A stretch of 64,000 nucleotides of DNA from assembly GCF_963169125.1 (NCBI RefSeq), contig NC_084798.1, forward strand, positions 197,713,481-197,777,480, written 5' to 3'. Below the pieces are notes generated by a model. That model was not told the origin of the DNA, did no database searches, and was given only the letters and a program-made list of their open reading frames with translations. The DNA comes from Humulus lupulus. Lineage: Eukaryota; Streptophyta; Magnoliopsida; Rosales; Cannabaceae. This document shows positions 47,069 to 59,599 of this stretch, piece after piece (position 1 is the stretch's first letter; each line of letters opens with the position of its first letter). A program made the position numbers and the translations under genes.

Positions 47069-49370
47069 CGTAACGATCCAAAATCGATAATAAGGCTTAA
47101 GAGCCTTGATTAGCGTGCCAGGAGGGCATAATTGGTATGTGTATGTTTAAATGGTTAAATGCATGATTTTGTGGCATGCATGATTCATATGATTATATGG
47201 ATTTATGAGTATTAAATATGCATGTGGGCCCTTTTTAGCTTATAAGGGCATATTTGTAATTTTGGCTCGTTGAGGGAATAAATGTGATTATATGTGATAA
47301 ATTGTTGAGACCACATTATTATGTGGATATACTTGCTGTATATGGTTCGAGACGGTCTTAGTGAGCGAATTAGCGAAATAGTCACAACGGGGTTTAATAC
47401 CTGGCTCAAAGGGAGCCTAGGGGTATTTTTGGGAATTTAGAGAATATTTTGGGGACTTATAGATATTGAATTAGTATTTAGTAATAAATTGGACATGACG
47501 GGGTTAGTTGATTAATAGTAGGAACACTTGAGGAATTAGCGGGAATCAGGAGCGGAATTACCATTTTACCCCTTAGTATTCTTAGAGGATTAATAAGCTT
47601 AAATGGGTATTATAGTCTTTTTAGGGGCTAAGAGTTATACTTAGGGGAGTAGGAAGTAACCAGAAACTTAAGGAAAGCTTCTCAAACTCTCATCTCTCTC
47701 TCCATCTCACAGTTTCTCCCTTTCTCTCTCACTTGTGCTTTGAAGCTAAGGAAGAAAGAAAATAGAAGGAATTAAGGCCTTAAGCTGAGAATTTTTGGAA
47801 GGGGATTGAAGGGAAAGGCTAAGCTGAAGCTTGGAAAACCAGGGGATTCAACTGGGAAACTTTGGAAATTAAGCTCTGGAATTGAAGGCTTGAAGTTGAA
47901 GGTTTAGCAGCCACTAAGGTAAGAATTTTGTTGGGTTTCTGTTAGATATATGGGTGTTATGATCAATTGGTTTGGGTCCTTTAGTGATGAATTTTGATTG
48001 ATTTGGGATAGTGATTTCAGTAGGATTGTTAAGATTTTGGTGTTTAAATTGGGTGATTAAAAGTCTTAAATTTGTAGCTAAGCTTGGTTTGAGTTGGGTG
48101 GATTGTTAGGATTAAAATTCTGGGAAATTTGGTTGGGAAGAGTGAAGAGGAAACCCATAAATTTTGGGTGCGAGGGGTGCGTCGCGACCTAGCTCAGGGG
48201 CGCCGCGGCCCACGTGCCCAGAACGCCCTGGGTGGCTCTTTGCATGGGGGCGCGTCGCGACCTTAGGGGGGCAAGTCGCGGCCCGCCTCCCCCTGGTGCT
48301 TGAAGTTGGAGCCTCTGACCTGGGGGCACGCCGCGACCCTTAGGGTCAGGTCGCGGCCCGCCTGGGGATTTTTGTCTTAGGTTAGTTTCTTGAATTGGTG
48401 AGGCTCGGGGGTTCGAACCTAGGCGCTCGGGATGAATTCAACTACCCGATTTAGTAGAAATTGAGGTCCCAGAGGCTAGCTTTTGTCTCCTAGGTATTTA
48501 TTTGGATTAGAAATTGATTATTACCCATTGGCCACTGTGACTAGGTTTACCGCCAAGGCTCAGGACTAAGGATCGTGCTCGGGACCGTTTTGTATCTCTC
48601 GCTCAGGATTCAAGGTAAGAAAACTGCACCCTTGTGTGGTTGTGAATGGGACTGAGATTCCCAATTATTGATTGCTTGTACTATGTGTTTGTAAAATGGA
48701 TATGATATACAAGAATGACAGGCCTAAGGGAGCCAGGGTTAACGATAAACGTACTAAGCGCGGCCCGACCTAAGGGAGCCGGGGCTAGTTAGATCAGCAG
48801 AGGCTCGACCTAAGTGTGCCAACCCTGATTATTTGAGAACTTAAGATTATGTGCTTATCATTGATTAATTGAATATTCATACTCTGTTTTATGTTTAAAT
48901 GAGATAAGCTTGATTGAATATTCTTATTGCTACATGTGTTTGTTGTTCTTGGTTTTCTTGCTGGGCCTTGGCTCACAAGTGCTACATGGTGCAGGTAAAG
49001 GCAAAGGGAAACTGAATCAACCATGAGTTGGAGAGCTCTGGGGGCAGAGTGTACATAATCAGCTGCTCGACCACCACGGCCGAGGAGAAGTACAGGGACA
49101 GAAGCCAGAAACTTGTATTTTGCCATTAGAGTGGCCACTGGTTGTATATAACTTTTGAAAATTGTAAATTTGTCTTTTAAACCTTGTTTTTGAGATCCCA
49201 TGTACCAAACATCTATTTTAATTAAAATTAACTGTTTACGATCAAAATATTTTTAACCTTAACCTGAATATTGACTTTAGGATCACATTTTTACTCAAAA
49301 GACTTGATTAGCAAGTCCTGCACTATTTCAAATACACAATGTAACGGTTGTGGTTACCCAGGGCATTACA
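47069..49370 (+). mobile_element. Solo LTR (backbone F2) in copia 3' LTR
   Basis: 2302 bp with perfect TTAGT duplications (47064-47068, 49371-49375). Its first base is C where relatives have T (CGTAACGATCC), so the TG terminus is mutated. The cassette at 48170-48365 mixes TCGCGA and CCGCGG palindromes. Conserved boxes are at 48614-48630 and 48952-49000. Confidence 0.93.
48170..48365. other. Palindrome cassette, TCGCGA/CCGCGG type
   Basis: GCGTCGCGACC (48179), GGCGCCGCGGCCC (48199), GCGTCGCGACC (48252), AAGTCGCGGCCCGCC and GGGTCAGGTCGCGGCCC. It resembles the element A cassette more than the other F2 copies. Confidence 0.6.
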
Positions 49371-50564
49371 TTAGTATTCTAGCTGATTATATTATTCAAG
49401 CCCCTTGATTTGTTCATCACCGACTTACCCTATAGACTAGCCCATACTTACATCTTGGGGACTTGGTAGTATTATTGAGTGGGAGTGTTAATCATATATA
49501 TGAACATCTATAACTTCTAGCAAGAAGTGAAATGATGATCACCTTATAGCTTGGTTTAACGAGTTAAATGATTGAGTACTCATTTCTGTGATTAAAGTTC
49601 ATGAAAATATCATTTACAAGGAACTTGGTAGTATTTAAGGATAAAATACAATGAGGGGTAAAATGGTAATTTGTACCCGATTGAGTTGTAGATCATCTAG
49701 TGGAAGCACGAGGAATTAATACGGTAGTGAAATTATTTGATAATAATTTTACGGTAACTTATTAGAGCTTGAATTTATGGGTCCATGGTCCCCACAACAT
49801 CTAGATAGTCTCGATTAATTGATTTAATTATTGATTAAGATTGTCAAAATTGTTTTGTGTCAATTTTGAACAGTTTTACTAAGATGTGGAATTTAGAGAA
49901 GAAAAGAGAAATTTGAATAAATTTATTAATTATGAAAAAATTGTGTCAAATTGATAAATAATATTAAATCAATATTCAAATTATAATTAATTGATTTGAA
50001 TAAATAATTTATTTAATTAATTAGTTATAGTTTAAATATATTTATAATTATATATATAAAGTAATAATAAAACTTTACAGAAGGGTTTTATTTTAATTAA
50101 ATGGAATTAACCCTAAATTGTTGCTATAAATAGATACTTAAGTCTATGGTTTTGTAATATGAAAGTAGTGAAGTGAAAAAAGTAAAAACATAGACTCAAG
50201 AGACTTATTGTAGCCGCTCATATCATTTCTCTTATTCTCTATAATTTTCACTTCTCATGTGTTGAGAATTGCCCACTCTAGTTTAGGTGATCAAAAGAAA
50301 TTGTAGAAGACTGTATAGTTTGAAGATCAAGTTCACTCTCTTGTCATTACTCTGCGACAGAAATGAACAAGTGTAAGAGAGAGTGAACAAATGAGCCTCA
50401 ATATCCACTACGTAAAAATAAGATTCTTATACTCTATTATTTGATTTACTTAATGAAATTCATTATAAACATGTTTCTAGGTTGTTTTATATGATAATTT
50501 GTTTAATGTATGAAACATACATGAAAATATTTATAATCCTGTAAAATGTATTCCCAACAAATAT

Positions 50565-52094
50565 TTTTTTTCTGAACAATTCATTTTCAATCTTTATTTT
50601 TAAATAAAGAAAAAAACGGTTCAATAGCTTCTTTGACGTAGAAATGAGTTACAAGATAATATTGTAAATGATCCAAACTTGACATATTTCAATAAAAACT
50701 GTTGAGATATTACAGTTTATTTTTTTGGGCAAGAAAATTATCAGGCTCTACTGTATGTGAGTTTGATGAAAAGATGAAAAATGTACCCACCAAAGAGAAG
50801 ACACAATAAACCAATTGACATCACTTCAAAATAAATTCCAATAATTTTTAAATTTTATTTTCAAGCTTTTTCTAATTTGTTTAGCACAGAATATTAAACA
50901 AAAATAAAACATGTTTTGCACTCTTAACTTTTTTTTTAAAGAATAAATATTTAATCCAAATTTAGTTCTATTTTTTTTATCCAAAATAAGAAAAAATATG
51001 TATTTTTTGTTTATTACAATTATAAAACATAACTTCTTGTAGAAAAATATCATTAATATTTAGAAAAGATATTTTAATTTTTTTTATGTATTAATACTTA
51101 ATTATTTTATTAAAACAATACTATTAATTATAATTAATTAATTGAAAAATCATGATAAACAAATATGCCAAAAAATTCCTTAACTTATTTATGCTTGTAT
51201 ATAATAATAGAATATTTGGTGAGAATTATTTTTTTTAATGATTTTGTTTTGATTATAACTTTTTATAAAACAACATCGGGTGTTTTTCAATTGGCTATTT
51301 AAATTTTGGGATTTTTTCATAAATATCTAATTTTTATGATTTTTTTACATTTTAACCGTCCTTTATTTATTTATTTTTACATTTTTACTAACTCAAGTTT
51401 TTAAAAATACGATTTTAATGTTTCAAAATTATAAAAATACGATTTACACTAAGCATCAACTCACAAAATATAACGTTCAAAAAAGCAACACGACAACAAC
51501 CTCACAACAACACAGTGCAACTAATTGCAGCTAAAAAAAATTCAAAAACAACATAAAAAATTCATTCTTACACTTTAAAAAAGCAACACACTGCAATACA
51601 ATATCAAAATAACAAATTAAATGCAACACGACAACAACATCACAACAATACAATGTTGAAAAAAAAATTAGACATCAATTCATTGCATTAACTCAAAATA
51701 AACTAAAAAACAACAAAAAAGCAACTTCAAAACAATTTTTCCCGCATTTTTAAATGTGTCAAAAATAAACTAAAAATATTTCTCAAAACAACTAAACATA
51801 TACCCGAAATGAACTAAAAAAAAGAACAATTGGAAAACAACTAAACATTAACTCACTACATACTAACACATTACAAAACAACAGTTGGACAATAACTAGA
51901 AGTCAACTAATTGCATACTAACATGTTTTTCTTAAAAATATCAAAATATATCTGAAAACAACTAAAAAATAACTAGAGATTAACACAACAACTATATATA
52001 AACTTAAACAACATGAAAACAACTATACATAAATCTACTACTTAGAACTAACAATTGTTTAGATTATAAATTTTCATAATTGTGCTCTTTAACA
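50565..52094. other. AT-rich spacer
   Basis: No gene is recognised. From about 51440 to 52030 it is built of short A-rich motifs (variants of CAACAACTAAAAA and AACAACTCACAA), a degenerate simple repeat. Transposon ends were looked for and not found. Confidence 0.4.
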
Positions 52095-52399
52095 TGCAAC
52101 TAGGGCTGCCCATAAATCACTGTGGGCCGACAACCCAACCCACACCGAAAATGGGCCGACCCCTATTAGGCCGAAGTCCATTCGGTGGCATATATACTAA
52201 GCCGAATAAATTCGGCTCGGCCACAGGCCCATACACTAATAGCCCAACCCAACCCAATGTACCCATATATATATAAGGTAGCTGTTATATATACATATAT
52301 ATTATATTATTTACTTTTTTGTTTTTATTATTATACACTAAAAATTAAAACCCTACAGAGTACATATAAAACCTAAATATCTCAATCTCTCTCTCACAG

Positions 52400-52845
52400 T
52401 CTCACCTTCTTCATCCGCCGCACCCCTTCACTTCACTCTATCTCAAAGAGAGTCACTCTAAAATACACCACCAGCAAGCATCTGCCCCCTCATTCTCTCT
52501 CAGTCACTCACGGCAGTTCACAACAGCTCACTCGCGGCAGTGCCAGCAACGACACCAGCCACTGCCCACCAGCTCACAGCAGCGACAGAACCAACCTCTC
52601 CACTCTCAGGTATATATATATATTATATGATTAATATGTATATGTATATATATATATATATCATAAAGAAAGAAAGTCATATATTGATAATATGTGTATA
52701 TATCTGCTATTGCTAATATGTCACTCACCTTCTTCCTCCGCCGCACCCCAGCTCACAGTAGCTCACTCACGGCAGCGCCAGCGACGGCACCAGCCACTGC
52801 CCACCAGCTCACAGCAGCGACGAAACCAGCTTCTCCACTCTTAGG
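52400..52845. repeat. Duplicated exon-like block
   Basis: CACCTTCTTCATCCGCCGCACC (first 20 conserved), GCACCAGCCACTGCCCACCA and CAGCTCACAGCAGCGAC occur at 52402-52612 and 52728-52845. Both copies end with an AGGTATA donor-like site and a TA tract. Confidence 0.75.
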
Positions 52846-53190
52846 TATACATATATTATATAATCAATATGTATATATATATATATATCATACAGAAATA
52901 AAGAAGTCATTGATCATATGTGTATATATATGCTAATATATGTATATATATATATCTGCTAATAGATATGCTAATATGTGTATATATATACATATTTATC
53001 GTATAATATATATATATATGCTACTGCTAATATATATCATACAGAAAGAAAGAAAGTCATATATTGCTGCTAGTTTGCCTAACTTTAACCACTACTCTGT
53101 CTGTACCGTTTGCTACTAGTTTGCCTAAATTTATTTAATGCTTTTTATCACTTTGCATATGCCTATATTATATATATATATATATATCTG
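52612..53190. repeat. TA-rich microsatellites
   Basis: Interrupted (TA)n runs at 52612-52660, 52850-52890, 52920-53020 and 53165-53190. Confidence 0.9.
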
Positions 53191-53744
53191 CTAATATATA
53201 TCATATAATATATTAAGTAAATTATTATTATTTATTTTTCAATAAATTATTTAACTTATGTTTTTTTTAACGTAGAAGAAAACAAACCCAAGACCAAGGC
53301 AACATCAAAGGAGAAGACCAAGACTGTTATTGTTGATTGATGGATTCAATTTTTTTTTATTTTGGTTGAACTTTTTTGGACTTATGTTATGGATGATTGT
53401 AATAACTTTAGGACTCATGTTTGAATGATTGTAATGTTTTTGGTAGTTAGATTTTAACCACCAAGACTTCTTTTTATTGTTTTTATGTTTTAATTTGATC
53501 ATCTTTTTTCAAAATTATAATAAGAATTATTGATTTTGAAAATTAAACTTCATAAGAATTTTAAACTTTTAATATTTAAAAATTATGTATAACTCAACCT
53601 AACCCACAATGTAAATAGTAGGGTTGGGTTATACAATAAAAATATTTTGAATGTGTTATAATTCTCTAAGCCAATGTAATTGGGTTGGCTCATTCAAATA
53701 TCATCAACCCGGCCAACCCAACCCATGTGCAGCCCTATGCAACA

Positions 53745-54705
53745 ATATACTATTCCATTTTGAGTTTACTTTGTGTGTTTTCTTGTATTGTGTGGACGAG
53801 TGTCTACTAATATTACATAGATCAAATACGTATAAGAGTTTAGCTCTCGGTCATGACTTCCCCACATTCTCAAGATGGTGTGATGCTAAGTGTATTAGGA
53901 GTGTTCATGCTTAAATTTTCTGTAGTTGGCGAAAGACAGTAACTCTATGCTCATGCATGACTAATTAAAATGAAGTTTTTAAATGTCAAATCCAATCATC
54001 TTGATATATATATATATATAAAAAAAAAATGTGTGTGTTGTACATGTATTAACAATTGAAATTAAAAAAAAAAACTATCTTATGTTACATAACTCCAACT
54101 AGAACTGATCACTAGACATTAGACAATGAAGTAGACTTCCCAATCTCTACTTCTTCTTCCTAGTTTTTCCAATAATGAGCTCCTCCACAAAACGAGTCAT
54201 TCAAAACAATTTAATGTGCTTATAATTCTAAGATTAATAAAATCATCATCATAAGGTTTCTTTTTATTTTCTTGTAGAAAATAATAAACATGCACCGCAT
54301 GTTCATATAGTATTGATATTTATTAAATATTTATATGTACATATAATCACATTTAGTAAAAAAAAAGAACCCTGCTTCAACTCCTATGTTACTTTTAATA
54401 AAAACGGAGGAAAGACCATGGTTAAACTTCTAAATATAACAATATTTCAAAGAAAAACAACAAATACTCACATTAACCTATATTGAGCAACACAAACAGC
54501 AACTCAAATTCACTCTATATGTAATCTACATTTCCCCTCCATACAAATACTCTGGGAAGTTCAATCTGAAACTAAGCACATACATGATTAAACAATGAGT
54601 TATAGTATTATACATATATATTTATATAATAGGAACTTGGGAAGATGATGAAGTTCAAATGCTCAAAGCTTCATGGGTTACATTGTGTATATGTGCGTGT
54701 ATATA
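53745..54705. other. AT-rich spacer
   Basis: No gene or element end is recognised. A TA/A tract is at 54005-54030. The 87-codon open frame ending at 53914 overlaps the hAT end and has no known motif. Confidence 0.35.
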
Positions 54706-55333
54706 TCTCTTCTATATAATAAGTGTGTAGATAACGAAAATTTTTGGTTTTAACGGTTTTTTTATTTTTTTAATGTTAACTTTAACAGAATATTCGTATA
54801 TTTAACAAAATATTTTTATATTTATCAGTAGTTTGTAAACATTTAAACTTAAATAAAATAAAATAAATAATTAAAAAAATTAAAATAGGATATTTTTGAG
54901 ATATTTTACAATGATAATTATTTAAAAATAATAAATAATTAAACAAATTAAAATATGATATTTTAAAGATATTTTACAATGATAATTATTTAAAAATAAT
55001 AAATAATTAAACAAATTAAAATATGATATTTTTGAGATATTTTGCAATGATAATTATTTAAAAATAATAAAATCATACATTTTATAACTTAAATAAAATT
55101 TAATTAAACTTAAGCTCACTTATTAGAATAATATTATATTAAACATATAATATAATCTACTGAGAAACTATATTAAACTATATTTTTTTAATGGTTAAGA
55201 TTTCAATATTCACTCACTTAATTAATATATTTATTTAAAAATTTATATGACATTAATATAAATTTAATAAAAATAATTAATAAATTCTATAAATAAAACT
55301 AAGCAAACGTGTTTGTACGTTGTTTGTATCTAG
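54706..55333 (+). mobile_element. Helitron-like non-autonomous element
   Basis: Starts TCTCTTCTATATAATAAG after an A and ends CTAG before a T, as Helitrons do. A short hairpin, CAAAC-GT-GTTTG (55304-55315), sits about 15 bases before the end. There are no terminal inverted repeats and no target duplication. It contains three 68-bp tandem units. The hairpin is weak, so this is a tentative call. Confidence 0.45.
54866..55069. repeat. Three tandem 68-bp units
   Basis: Units start at 54866, 54934 and 55002 with AATAATTAAA and include TTTACAATGATAATTATT. They differ by only a few bases. Confidence 0.95.
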
Positions 55334-55502
55334 TATATATATATAAATAAAGGGTGAAAGGGTGGAGGTTGAAGAAAAGCTTAATACAATCCAAACATTG
55401 AGATTGAATATTGAGTTTATTTTAAAAGAATTGACTAGAGTTGGAAGTGGAAGCAAGTTTCCATGCAACAGATAAAAAAAAAGTTGAAAATACTGTAAAA
55501 AT

Positions 55503-55989
55503 TAGGGTTGTGCAAAAAATTTTGCAACCCGCCTAAACCAACCTGAAAAAATCAACAAAAAATACAACTCAAAAAATCTGACCTTCATTTCGAACTGCCC
55601 AATTATTATATTGGGCGGGTTGCCAAAAATTTCAACCCGCCCAATTAAGAATTTGCCTATTTTTTTTTTAATTTTATATTTATTTCATTATAATTATATA
55701 TATAACTATATTAAAATTATTTTTTTTATAAAAGACCCTATATTTTAAAGTAATAGTTACCTTAGTTGCAAATACAAACTAAAAATAGAGAAAATAATAA
55801 AAAATATTAGTGAAAAATGATTTTTTTAGAAAAAGAAAACTTTCGGCGGACCCGTCCAAACCGATGGTCGGGTTGAATTTCATTTTTTTTTAATTAGGTG
55901 GGTTATGAATTGAAAAGTACCAACCCGATTATAAGTTTGGATTTGTCAAAATTCACCTAACCTGTCCAAACCGATCAATGAACACCTTA
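55503..55989. mobile_element. hAT-type MITE
   Basis: 487 bp flanked by a perfect 8-bp duplication GTAAAAAT (55495-55502, 55990-55997). Ends are TAGGGTTGTGCA and, inverted, TAAGGTGTTCAT. CAACCCG/CGGGTTG subterminal repeats occur through it (55525, 55618, 55872, 55923). No coding. Confidence 0.85.
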
Positions 55990-56221
55990 GTAAAAATGAA
56001 GAAATACAACCAAAACAGTATAGAAGTAATTTTCTCTATTGCACCTTATAATTGTAACTTTTTAATCAAATTAGTTTATCATGTAAATATCTCTTAAATT
56101 AATCCGTTGTCTAAATTTTTTTGACAAAATTTGTAATAAATTTTTTGAATTATCAAAAATTTGTTAAAATGTAAAATAACAAAATAAAATAGACCCATAA
56201 TAATAATAATAATAATAAGAA

Positions 56222-57676
56222 GGGATATTTGCGGCAATAATGCCTATGTAGTTCATTTTGTTGCACTTAAATGCTTATGTAAAATTTTTGGCGGCAATAA
56301 TGCCTACCGTTACGATTTTAGAGCAGACGTTGGTCCCTGGCCGTTAACTCTGATTAGGGACCAACGTGTAGGCATGTGGCAGCACCTGATTGGCCTAATC
56401 ATTTTTATTTTAATAAAATATTATAAAAATATATATTTTAAATTTAGTTAATTAAAATTTTAATTTAAAAATATAAAAAATATATTAAAAAAATTAAACT
56501 GATTTAAATATTAAAAATTTATTTAAAAATAATTTTAAATTAAAAAATTAAAAAATATAAAAAAAAATCCTAAAACTAAAAATTAAAATAAACGTTTAGA
56601 CTTTTATATATATATTTATATATATATATTTTATACTCTTCTTCGTGTAGACTTTTTTATATATACATATATTCTACTCTCTGTTCATCTTCTTCTTCCC
56701 CTAATCTTAGACCCCATGTTCTTCTTTTCTTCCCCTAATCTCAATACAACTCAAATACTAGACCATCATCATCATATTCTTCTTCATCTTTGTTGTTCAG
56801 CCCAAACCCAAACCCCACATCCCTGCCTTGCGACAAGCTTCGGTCAACGCCATGGGTGGAGTATCGGTCCCCTCGACAAGCTCCGGTCCAGAGTTTTCTT
56901 CATCCCAACGAGTGTTTTGCTTTTAAAAATTGAAGATTGGGCATCGGTAGCTCTGTTGGTTCTCAAACCAATTGGGTATTTTGTATCTTTTTGACAGAAA
57001 GTGCCACTCTTTTTCACCCATTTTCGCTCTCCCTTCATGGAAGAATAAGAACCAAACTTCCCAAAATCCAAGCTTGAACTATAAAAAAAAATCGAGAGAA
57101 AATTGACCATCACACCACGAACCAAACTTCCCAAAATCCAAGCTTGAAATAACTCAATTCAACCCAGAAAAATAAAAATAGAAGGAAAGCTACAGAGATT
57201 TTAGATAGTATTACATATGAAATATATATGGAGAAGACCCATGGGGTTGGGGGACCGGAGCTTGTCGAGTGGACCGAGGAGGGTGGAGCCCATGGGGTCG
57301 AGGGGAGAAGAGGTTGAAGAAAACCCAACGGGGTCAGGGGAGGTGAGGTTGAAGAAAACCCATGGGGTCAGGGGGAGAAGGTGAAGAAGACAATCAGTTT
57401 AATTTTTTTAAATATGTTTTTTATATTTTTAAATTAAAATTTTAATTAACTAAAATTAAAAAAAATATTTTTATAATATCTTAGTAAAACAAAAATGATT
57501 GGGCCAATCAGGTGCTGCCACGTGGCTACCACATTAGTCCTTAATCAGAGTTAACTGCTAGGGACCAACGTCTGTTCTAAAATCGTAATGGTAGGCATTA
57601 TTGCCACCAAAATTTTTACATAAGCATTTAAGTGCAACAAAATAAACTACATAGGCATTATTGCCGCAAATATCCC
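56222..57676. mobile_element. Mutator-like element (MULE) with about 280-bp inverted ends
   Basis: 1455 bp, a perfect 9-bp duplication TAATAAGAA (56213-56221, 57677-57685) and terminal inverted repeats of about 280 bp that begin GGGATATTTGCGGCAATAAT. No transposase. The centre (56640-57390) is pyrimidine-rich and contains CGACAAGCTYCGGTC (56834, 56873) on the plus strand and its inverse at 57255-57275, plus a repeated GTTGAAGAAAACCCA block (57315, 57350). The centre may be captured host sequence with an inverted copy. Confidence 0.93.
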
Positions 57677-57685
57677 TAATAAGAA

Positions 57686-58884
57686 TAATAATAATAATAG
57701 TTTGTTAAATAAATGAAAAAACTAAACCCTACATTTAAAAATTTCCACCAAAACTTCCGGACGCCTCACTTTCTCTTCAACCCGACGGTCGACTCCGAGC
57801 CACCCTGCCCGTCGCCCCCAACCCACCGCCGACGACGCGGAGCCCTCACCAGCAAGAAGCTCACGATTTCTATTCCTCTTTTTATCATCGCCGCCGCCAC
57901 CGCAAGTGGCAGACCTCACTCATAGTATCTATCCCCTCCCTCCTCCGATATTAAGAGGGTTTACCGTCTTCTCATTCGTAAGGTATTCCTACCACTTCTA
58001 CTACTATTATTGAACCCCCCTGTTTGGTTCTCTCGAAAGTACTCAAGAAAATATGCTAGAATTTTACTAGGCAAACGTGATTTTGCATTTAAGATTGTGT
58101 ATGTCTTTGGGCTTTCTGGGGGATTGACTGTTTCAGTAAAAAAAATTCTTGGTAATATGTTAAGATTAATTTACAATTAATATTATAATCAAATTATTTG
58201 ATAATATAGAAGAGATGAAGCTCACAGTTTTTATAACTTGGGAGAACATGAGTTTTGTAGGTTATGAGGATTTATGATCACATTGGTTAGTACTTTCTTG
58301 TTATGTATAAGATTTAAGATTCTATTCAAATAGGCATATCAAGGAAGAGAGATTAAATAACTCATTGGGGATTAGGTCGAGTGCTCAAGCTTATGATTTG
58401 CTCTTATGTGATCTATCTACCAAATTATTTTTAAATAAAAAAGAATTAGCCAAGCTTAATTTAATTTTAAAAAATCCAGCAGAAATCTAAATAAAACTGT
58501 GCTACCTTTATATATATATATAGCTATAAAGTCACTACTAATACATATATATTTGTATGCCTTCGTCCATTATTGAGTGCTTATGTTCAGTTTGGGAAAG
58601 AAGCAGATATATCACACACATATATATATATATATATAAATTTGGAAACCATAACACGTGCACACCACTTTCTACAGAAAAAAAAAGTAGAAGAAATTTT
58701 CAATGCACGTATAATATTTCAATTTGGCAAAGCTTTATAATATTTTGTCTTATCTGCGGCTCTATATGTGTTCCTATATTGTAAAATTTGTCAACTTTTT
58801 TATTTTTGATAAGTGCATGTTGTTATTATGCCTCTTCTATGTGATTTATTTTTTCAGTGTACAGATAATTTTATTTTAAATTGT
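57686..58884 (+). other. Low-copy region; possible gene 5' end
   Basis: At 57722-57735 AAACCCTAC-like sequence is followed by a GC-rich open stretch of 70 codons (57713-57925: CPSPPTHRRRRGALTSKK ...) with no known domain, then a pyrimidine-rich segment and a donor-like AAGGTATTCC (57980). It looks like the first exon or 5' UTR of a plant gene, but no following exons could be identified. The remainder to 58884 is AT-rich, with TA tracts at 58507-58525 and 58620-58640. Confidence 0.25.
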
Positions 58885-59470
58885 GGATTGTGGTAATGAA
58901 CTAGAGGAGTAGTAGCATCAAGTCGAAAGTTAGAGTTTGAATTTGAGGATAATAACATGATTTTGGAAAATGAGGAAAAAAATAATGAAGAAAATATGGA
59001 AGCTAATAAAATAATTGAGATATTTCATTATAAAATTTTAGATGAAGTAATATAAAAAAAAATTGGTATGAAGTTTGATACTGGAGAATATTTTTTTTAC
59101 TTTTAACAATTTTTACGCTTATATTGTTGGATTTGGTATGCGTAAAGTAAAAGAAAAAATGATAAAGATGGTAGAATGATGAATAAGATATTTCATTGCT
59201 CTTGCAAAAGATATCATGAGTTGGGACATGGAAGATTCAAGTGGATATGAATGATTTTAGATTATTTTCAAAAGAGGTTAGGAGATACAAGTAGGTATGT
59301 TTTGGGCACATACAAAAATGATAACATCATATTCTCATTTTGGTGATGGTATTAGTTTTGACACTACATAAAAAAAACCAAGATGGAAGACATTTTGCCA
59401 TATTTCTTGGAATAAATTATTCTAAACAAACAACTAGTTTCAGTGTAAGAGTGCAACACCAAAAACAATT
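58885..59470 (+). pseudogene. FAR1/MULE transposase-like fragment, plus strand
   Basis: An acidic N-terminal stretch (58945-59050), then KIGMKFDTGEYFFYF and YIVGFGMRKVKEKNDKDG, which resemble the start of the FAR1/FHY3 DNA-binding domain (WRKY-GCM1 fold), and KIFHCSCKRYHE with its cysteines. After a jump come FGDGISFDTT (59337) and GRHFAIFLGINYSKQTTSFS (59383), the first catalytic-D block of a MULE transposase. Several stops and frameshifts occur. It may be an old MULE or a FAR1-related gene copy. The middle of the protein is missing here and appears inverted just downstream. Confidence 0.7.
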
Positions 59471-59599
59471 GTTAATCATAACAAAAAAATATTTCTTCTT
59501 GTTTTTTTTTTCTACATGTAGAGTAAACTAACAACATTACTAAAATGAGAATATAATGCTATCAATTTTGAATCTATTTAAAAAATATTAGTTATAATA

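Larger units (their letters stand above)
33201..50559 (+). mobile_element. Ty1/copia LTR retrotransposon, decayed
   Basis: A plus-strand element with LTRs 33201-36040 and 46587-50559 (both split by solo LTRs), PBS, a long leader, gag, protease, integrase, RT and RNase H in copia order, then a polypurine tract. The candidate target duplication is GATAT/AATAT (33196-33200, 50560-50564; one mismatch). LTRs differ at about 7% of the first 108 bases compared by eye. Without its four inserts it would be about 9.3 kb. Many stops make it non-coding. Confidence 0.9.
46587..50559 (+). repeat. Copia 3' LTR, interrupted
   Basis: TGTTGGGGTTTTATGC to ATTCCCAACA, split by a solo LTR at 47069-49370. The empty site is intact in the 5' LTR at about 34685-34695. 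Confidence 0.9.
52101..53738. mobile_element. hAT-like non-autonomous DNA transposon
   Basis: Terminal inverted repeats TAGGGCTGCCCAT (52101) and TAGGGCTGCACAT (inverted at 53738), followed inward by CCAACCC-rich subterminal repeats on both sides. A 6-bp direct repeat TGCAAC flanks both ends (7 bp if the terminal A is shared), shorter than the 8 bp expected for hAT. No transposase is recognised. Inside are a duplicated exon-like GC-rich block and long TA microsatellites. A short lysine-rich open tail at 53272-53339 could be a relic of a coding exon. Confidence 0.7.

Noticed and set aside
51440..52030. Minisatellite or transposon body
   Set aside because: The short A-rich motifs recur without a fixed period or ends, so only a simple degenerate repeat can be supported.
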